Of a DNA stretch of 64,000 bases, positions 59,326-64,000 are shown piece after piece. The position numbers and the translations under genes are program-made. The stretch spans positions 55,516,598 to 55,580,597 of the forward strand of contig NC_135720.1 in NCBI RefSeq assembly GCF_964656455.1, in the 5' to 3' direction. The notes under the pieces were generated by a model that saw nothing but the letters and a program-made list of their open reading frames with translations, was not told where the DNA came from and did no database searches. Position 1 is the stretch's first letter. Each line of letters opens with the position of its first letter. The stretch is from Halichoerus grypus. Taxonomy: Eukaryota > Chordata > Mammalia > Carnivora > Phocidae.

Positions 59326-61005
59326 CACATTATCAAAGAATGTCTTACATAATTGAAACTCCTTTTTATTTCATTCATTTACCAGAAGTCCCAAGATTAT
59401 TTATTAAAGTCCTAACCTTATTTACTTGAAATGTGAAAACTAGGCCAGAGAATCAGCAAAAATTTAGATTATATCAAAGAAGTATCTAATTTTCACTAAT
59501 TCTAAATAGCTAAAAGTGTGGAAATGAAATTAATATTTGAAAATGTATGGTGCATAATAAAACATGTGTATTTCAAACAAAGAATAAGTAAGAACCTTTC
59601 TCTCTCTCTTTTTTTGATGCAGCTTATTCAACTCACATATTTTTAAATAATTTATCTCCAACTTCTAAAAATATGGCCTCTGTTCTTTGATCTTAATCCT
59701 GTTTTTCATTCATAGGAAAGTGATATTTTTATGGGCCAGTGAAGCTTATATACCATTGAGTGACATTTAGATACTGTAGTTATTTCCATGTGAGGAGAAT
59801 TAATTTCTTCAAGGAGGGCACTCAGTCCTTCTCCCCACTGTTGGTTCCATCACTGACTATCTCCTGTTACATTTGCTGCCTGAAAGAGCACAGCCTTCAA
59901 TAGTGTTTTAGATGTTCTATATAGAACAGTTTTTATTAAGGTTCAATGTAACACTTTGTTTATTGAGCCACCTTTGTGTCCTATTTTGTGACAGATAATT
60001 AGCAAATATATTTTATGTCTTGGTTGTCCATTTTTGTTGGAAGTTAATTTGCTTCCTAGGATTATGAAAGGATTGAATGTGATAGCAAGTGAAGAAGTGA
60101 CCTAAAATTTTTGCAGTTGTAAACAAAAGAAAAATATACTCAAATATATTTACAGAATTGAAATTGTACCTTTTCCATTGAATTCAGGTATTTTTTTTTT
60201 AAAGAATCAAATAATTTGGGTTGATTCTCTTTAAATATTGATTTTTTTATGGTTTAGTTTTTTTTTCAGTCCTGTCTCAGGGAATTTTTTTTTTTTTTTT
60301 AAGTTAGTAGAGCTCACTGATTTCTTTCTTTAGGTAGCTGGTTAAAAGGGCAATTTTTCTTCCTTTACCTGCCATTCTCCTTTCTTCCCTCTTCCCCTTC
60401 TTGAAGCTTATTCCTTTGTTCCTCTGCAACAGTACATCCATTACTGATGGCTAAACAGACCTGAATTTAAACATTAAGGATGTTGTCAGTTTTTTTGGGC
60501 TTTTTTAGTCTGGCCTTTGGCAAAGGTCCATGACAGACAGTAAATTGCTCTATGAAAAATGTTAGTTTAGTCACTGGTTGGTAATTGGGAGTGGATTTGA
60601 CCCTGTGGACTTGTTTCAGTTTTCCATAGTGAGGCCACTGTTCCAATTGGAGTTAAATTGGCATTGAGCTTAGGGGTCCTACGACATTGGGCCTCCTGGG
60701 AATGCTTTGTTTGCTATTTATCTTTTGGTATCAGTTTCTTAACTGTGATCACTAAGCTTGCTGGAAAATTTAATATAACTGAGGTGGTAAGATTTAAAAA
60801 AGGAGGAAAGAGAAAAGAGGAAGATTCAGTTTTGGTGGTGAGAATCCCAAAGGAAGCTCAAGTGCAGCATGAACCACATTTTCTTGTTAGTATTCAGCTT
60901 TTAGATAAATGACAGCAGTAGGATGTTTGAAGCAGAGCGAAAAGAGATGATGGAAAGAGTACTAATCATTAAAGCAGGAGACAAAAACAGAATAGGCGAG
61001 TGTCC
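59326..61005. other. Unique AT-rich DNA with homopolymers
   Basis: T-runs at 60189-60201, 60258-60267 and 60287-60300. An 84-codon frame at 60658-60912 has no recognisable domain and no codon signal I could judge. Confidence 0.45.
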
Positions 61006-61048
61006 TCTGTCAGGAGCAGGTGAGGCTAATATATCTGTTCCTGACAGA
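61006..61048 (+). other. 14-bp-stem hairpin
   Basis: 61006-61019 pairs with 61035-61048: 13 Watson-Crick pairs and one G-U (on the plus-strand RNA), with a 15-nt loop. Core arms are CTGTCAGGAGCAG and CTGTTCCTGACAG. No known RNA family recognised. Confidence 0.6.
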
Positions 61049-61843
61049 TACATCAGGTTGCACAAATTATAGGCTTTTACCAAGAGAATTTTGGAGCAAG
61101 ATTAAGGTTCTAATATGAATTCCTTCTGGTGACAATTATCAGTTTGAAGAAGCTGTATTATACCTTGCAGAAAGAGGACACCCATCTCAGGCCACTGAAC
61201 GCTCAGTATTTTAGTTGTGCTTGAGCCATCCTGTGTAGCAAAATGCATGCCTGATTTAAGCGGCTATAGCGGAAGCAGGTATTTTTATAGAAGGAAGGTG
61301 GAGGTGTGCACAAGCTCTTAAGACTTTAATTCTGCATATATATATATATTGGGGGGGGGAAAATAGCTAGCCCGAAGAAACAAATGCAAACAACACATCC
61401 TATTTCCTATTTACATCTGTGTCCTTTAAAACATAATTGCTTTATCTTCCATTATTCTTGAAGGAGAATTTTCACATTGAGAAATCCTCTCGCTTCCAAA
61501 AAAAGATGTCAGCCCCTTCCTTTTCTCATTTTAGTGATTAAGTATGTGGAATTCTTTGATGTATAAAATTTTAATTTCTTTGTTGTGATTATTTTATGAC
61601 TTTGAAGTTACTTTGAAGCATTTTATATCTTATTTCCTAATAGTTTAGTAGGGTGTCTGTACCTTGCAAGGAGACTAATGAAGTGAAAGCTGTTATTTGA
61701 ATGGGAAAAGAGAGAGGATGAAAAATAGGAAAAAGCCATAGCTGGTTATCATTGAAGGTACCAAAAATACCCAGAATGAAAAAAAAAAAATAAGAAATAG
61801 ATACCAGGCATGCTTAGAAATGATGTTGGATGAGTGTAGCCAA

Positions 61844-61844
<1 letters not shown>
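61049..61844. other. Unique DNA
   Basis: A short AT repeat followed by a G9 run lies at 61336-61360. Nothing else recognised. Confidence 0.45.
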
Positions 61845-61887
<43 letters not shown>

Positions 61888-61894
61888 GAGAGAG
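61845..61894. repeat. (TG)n(AG)n microsatellite
   Basis: About 19 TG units, then GAAAGAGAGAGAGA. Long and pure, so probably polymorphic. Confidence 0.95.
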
Positions 61895-62016
61895 AATGGT
61901 GGAGGGAAAATTATGAGGATATTGTTGGTTTAAACACACTTGATTTCAAGGAGCTCAGCATTCCATTGTTCCTGCATTGAGACTTTGTTCTTCACTTTTC
62001 CTTTTGTTTAGTGGGG

Positions 62017-62085
62017 TTTCTTCTTCCTCCTCCTCCTCCTCCTCCTTTTCCTCTTCTTCTTCTTCTTCTCCTTCTCCTCCTTCAT
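62017..62085. repeat. (TCC)n/(TTC)n pyrimidine tract
   Basis: About seven CCT units, TTTTCC, then about five TTC units and CTCC units. The overlapping poly-Ser frame (61977-62282) is a simple-repeat product. Confidence 0.93.
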
Positions 62086-62299
62086 TTATGAGTCCTTCAG
62101 TTTTTGTTAGCAAAGAGGATATATTTTTAAAATTTAAAATATTGAATTTAAAGTGGAGCAGGGAGCGTTTGCTTCAGGTCTTGTGGATAAAGCCTAAGCT
62201 ATGTTTCCCACAGGGTTTCAGACATGGTGTCCTGGCACAGAAACCACTAGAAGTCAACTTGCATTTATCCCATTGCAGATAAGGGAACTTCATGGGAAA

Positions 62300-63060
62300 A
62301 ATAGATTTCTCAATGGAGAGTCAGTGTCTCAAAGTTTGCTCTAATAATAACGCTCAGGTTGGTGGTGAGGCATAATAAGATGTCAGTCAGCTATGTGCCT
62401 TCCCTACCGCTTCTTGAAATACGAAACAACTCCATTTTGGTACAGACATAACAGTACCACACATGGGGGAGAGGACATCATTGCACCTGTGGGCAAAACC
62501 CAGCATGGTTCTGTGTGTTCAGGCACTCCAGAGAACATAGCAAAGCTGCAGTGTAGAACTGGTCTGTTTCCCCAGAAATGATGCAGTCCTCATGTTGGCA
62601 AGACCAGGCCATAGTAGCAGCCGGTTTCCAGGCCCAGCAGAACAAGCATTGGAGGCATCACCATCTGTGAGACATGCTGCTGATACCTTTGGAAGTTGTA
62701 CACAGTATCACATGGCACAGAAGTCAGAGCCCTCATTGTCAACAGGTTACATGATGCATCAGCAGTTGAGACAGGCTTGGGGTAAAGCATTGCCTTGGAA
62801 ATACCACCCAATTGTTGGCTTAATATTTTGTGGGGCTTGGATGCTGTGGAGTGCCTTCTGTGTCGGAAATGCCAGGCACCAGACTAGGCTACATAGACTT
62901 TAAACATATTCTCGAGAGACTGGGAACAGGGGAGGAGGAAAAATCCGATGCCCCTTGATGGTCAGGACATCATATGGGACCTTTCCTGAAGACTGCCAGG
63001 AATAATTGGGGGTAGGGAGGGGTGCAGTGGTGGTTAGGGGGCTACGTGTCAGGCAGTAAT
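62300..63060. other. Unclassified GC-richer block
   Basis: Higher GC than its flanks, with overlapping frames of 103 codons (+, 62592-62903) and 73 codons (-, 62590-62811). No domain was recognised. It could be a decayed LTR retroelement, a processed pseudogene or a conserved non-coding block; the sequence alone does not decide. Confidence 0.35.
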
Positions 63061-64000
63061 GAGTGAGCTCTCCAGCCAAACAATATTGTGTCTTTTTTTT
63101 TAGTGTAACTTGATTTCATCTCTGCCTATCTCATTTTTGCCCCTCTTACCTATATTCCTCATCAGACTAGAGGCTCAGTGAAATGGATCATGTGTAACAA
63201 ACATTGATCATATTTTGAGTGGGGACAGACAAAAAATTTCTTGTAGTTGAGCTACACTATCAGGAAAACTTGGGCGGAAAAACAACTGCTTTGAAGTTTC
63301 CAGTTTCTTACATAAGACTAATTTTCTGGCTTTGATATTATACTTCAGTCTTAACAAATATTTCCCCAAATAGCCAGTTACATCGATTTTTGGAAATATT
63401 TGAAAACACATTTTTCTATAGTTTTAGTCAAATTTAAGCATGATAGAGCAGGAGAAAAAAAATCTCATTCACTATTTTTTCATCCAACGAATAGCCTAAT
63501 ACTCAATATTAGATTCCCAAAGACCTTCATCTTCAGGCAATATTTATTAATTTGATTCATATAAAGTATAAAGTAGCTTCTTATCATTTCTTTCAGATGT
63601 TATAGTTTTGCTAAACCTAAAAATATTACCAAAATATCCTCCTTTAATTCAAAGAAGTTCTATAGGATAAAATTATTAGAGAGAACATTATAACTTTGCC
63701 ATAGAGTCAGGGTAAGAATAAACTAATTATCCTCTCTGTTTTCTGGAAACTGTTTTTCATGGCAGGGGAAGAACAGATATTAGATAGACAGTTGGACTGT
63801 TTGCTTTTTTGGCTCAAGAACAAGCGCTAATGTCTCGCAGGAGGCTGAGCACTGTTCACAAGCCATCCACGGTATGATTTATTTTTATGACTTACTGACA
63901 TATGTTATGGGCAGTGGAATGGGATGTCTTCTTTTTTCCCTGTGGCTTGTTAAGTATTTAAATGAGCAGACAAAACCATACATCTCCTTCCTCCAGGAGC
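63061..64000. other. Unique DNA to window end
   Basis: No gene, repeat or RNA recognised. Confidence 0.5.

Noticed and set aside
61977..62282. Poly-Ser open frame
   Set aside because: Translation of a TCC/TTC simple repeat.

Overview
This window looks like mammalian intergenic or deep-intronic DNA from a caniform carnivore. The main clue is 17 copies of the carnivoran tRNA-derived SINE (CAN-SINE/SINEC). Most carry the head 'GCCTGGGTGGCTCAG', a (CT)-rich middle and an (AAATAA)n/A tail. The dog-specific head 'GGCGCAGCGG' is absent. The variants resemble those I know from arctoids (bears, pandas, seals, mustelids), so a non-canid arctoid is the best guess; that lineage call rests on remembered subfamily sequences. 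DNA is AT-rich, and I found no convincing protein-coding exon, structural RNA gene, CpG island or CRISPR. Long open frames all fall in transposons, microsatellites or AT-rich noise.

Layout. 1-7107 is a nest: a younger L1 5' UTR, an older minus-strand L1, an LTR inside that L1, a pol-bearing endogenous retrovirus segment inside the LTR, and SINEs on top. 7108-9779 is mostly unique. 9780-13407 holds a decayed plus-strand L1 with an internal 151-bp tandem duplication and a cluster of six SINEs. 15436-16422 is a well-preserved 5'-inverted (twin-primed) L1 with a perfect 16-bp target duplication. 16990-20375 holds two L2 copies broken up by LTRs and an L1 3' end. 22187-24929 is a 5'-truncated L1, and 26315-27575 holds two plus-strand L1 3' ends. 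27576-46100 is mainly unique DNA with L2 and MIR relics, simple repeats and recent SINEs. 46130-54880 is almost wholly L1, including one old, nearly full-length copy. 54881-64000 is unique DNA with MIR relics, microsatellites, a hairpin and an unclassified GC-richer block.

No genes work together here; the biology is layered retrotransposition. LINE (L1) machinery plausibly mobilised the SINEs, as shown by A-rich tails and 11-20-bp target duplications. L2/MIR, old L1 and LTR relics record earlier activity. I saw no evidence for a new defence, metabolic or regulatory system. The best second looks are the retroviral nest, the twin-primed L1, a recurrent microsatellite site in L1 ORF2, a tandem pair of ZNF143/THAP11-like motifs and a 14-bp-stem hairpin. 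Boundaries of old repeats are estimates, usually +/-20-50 bp, because no library search could be run.
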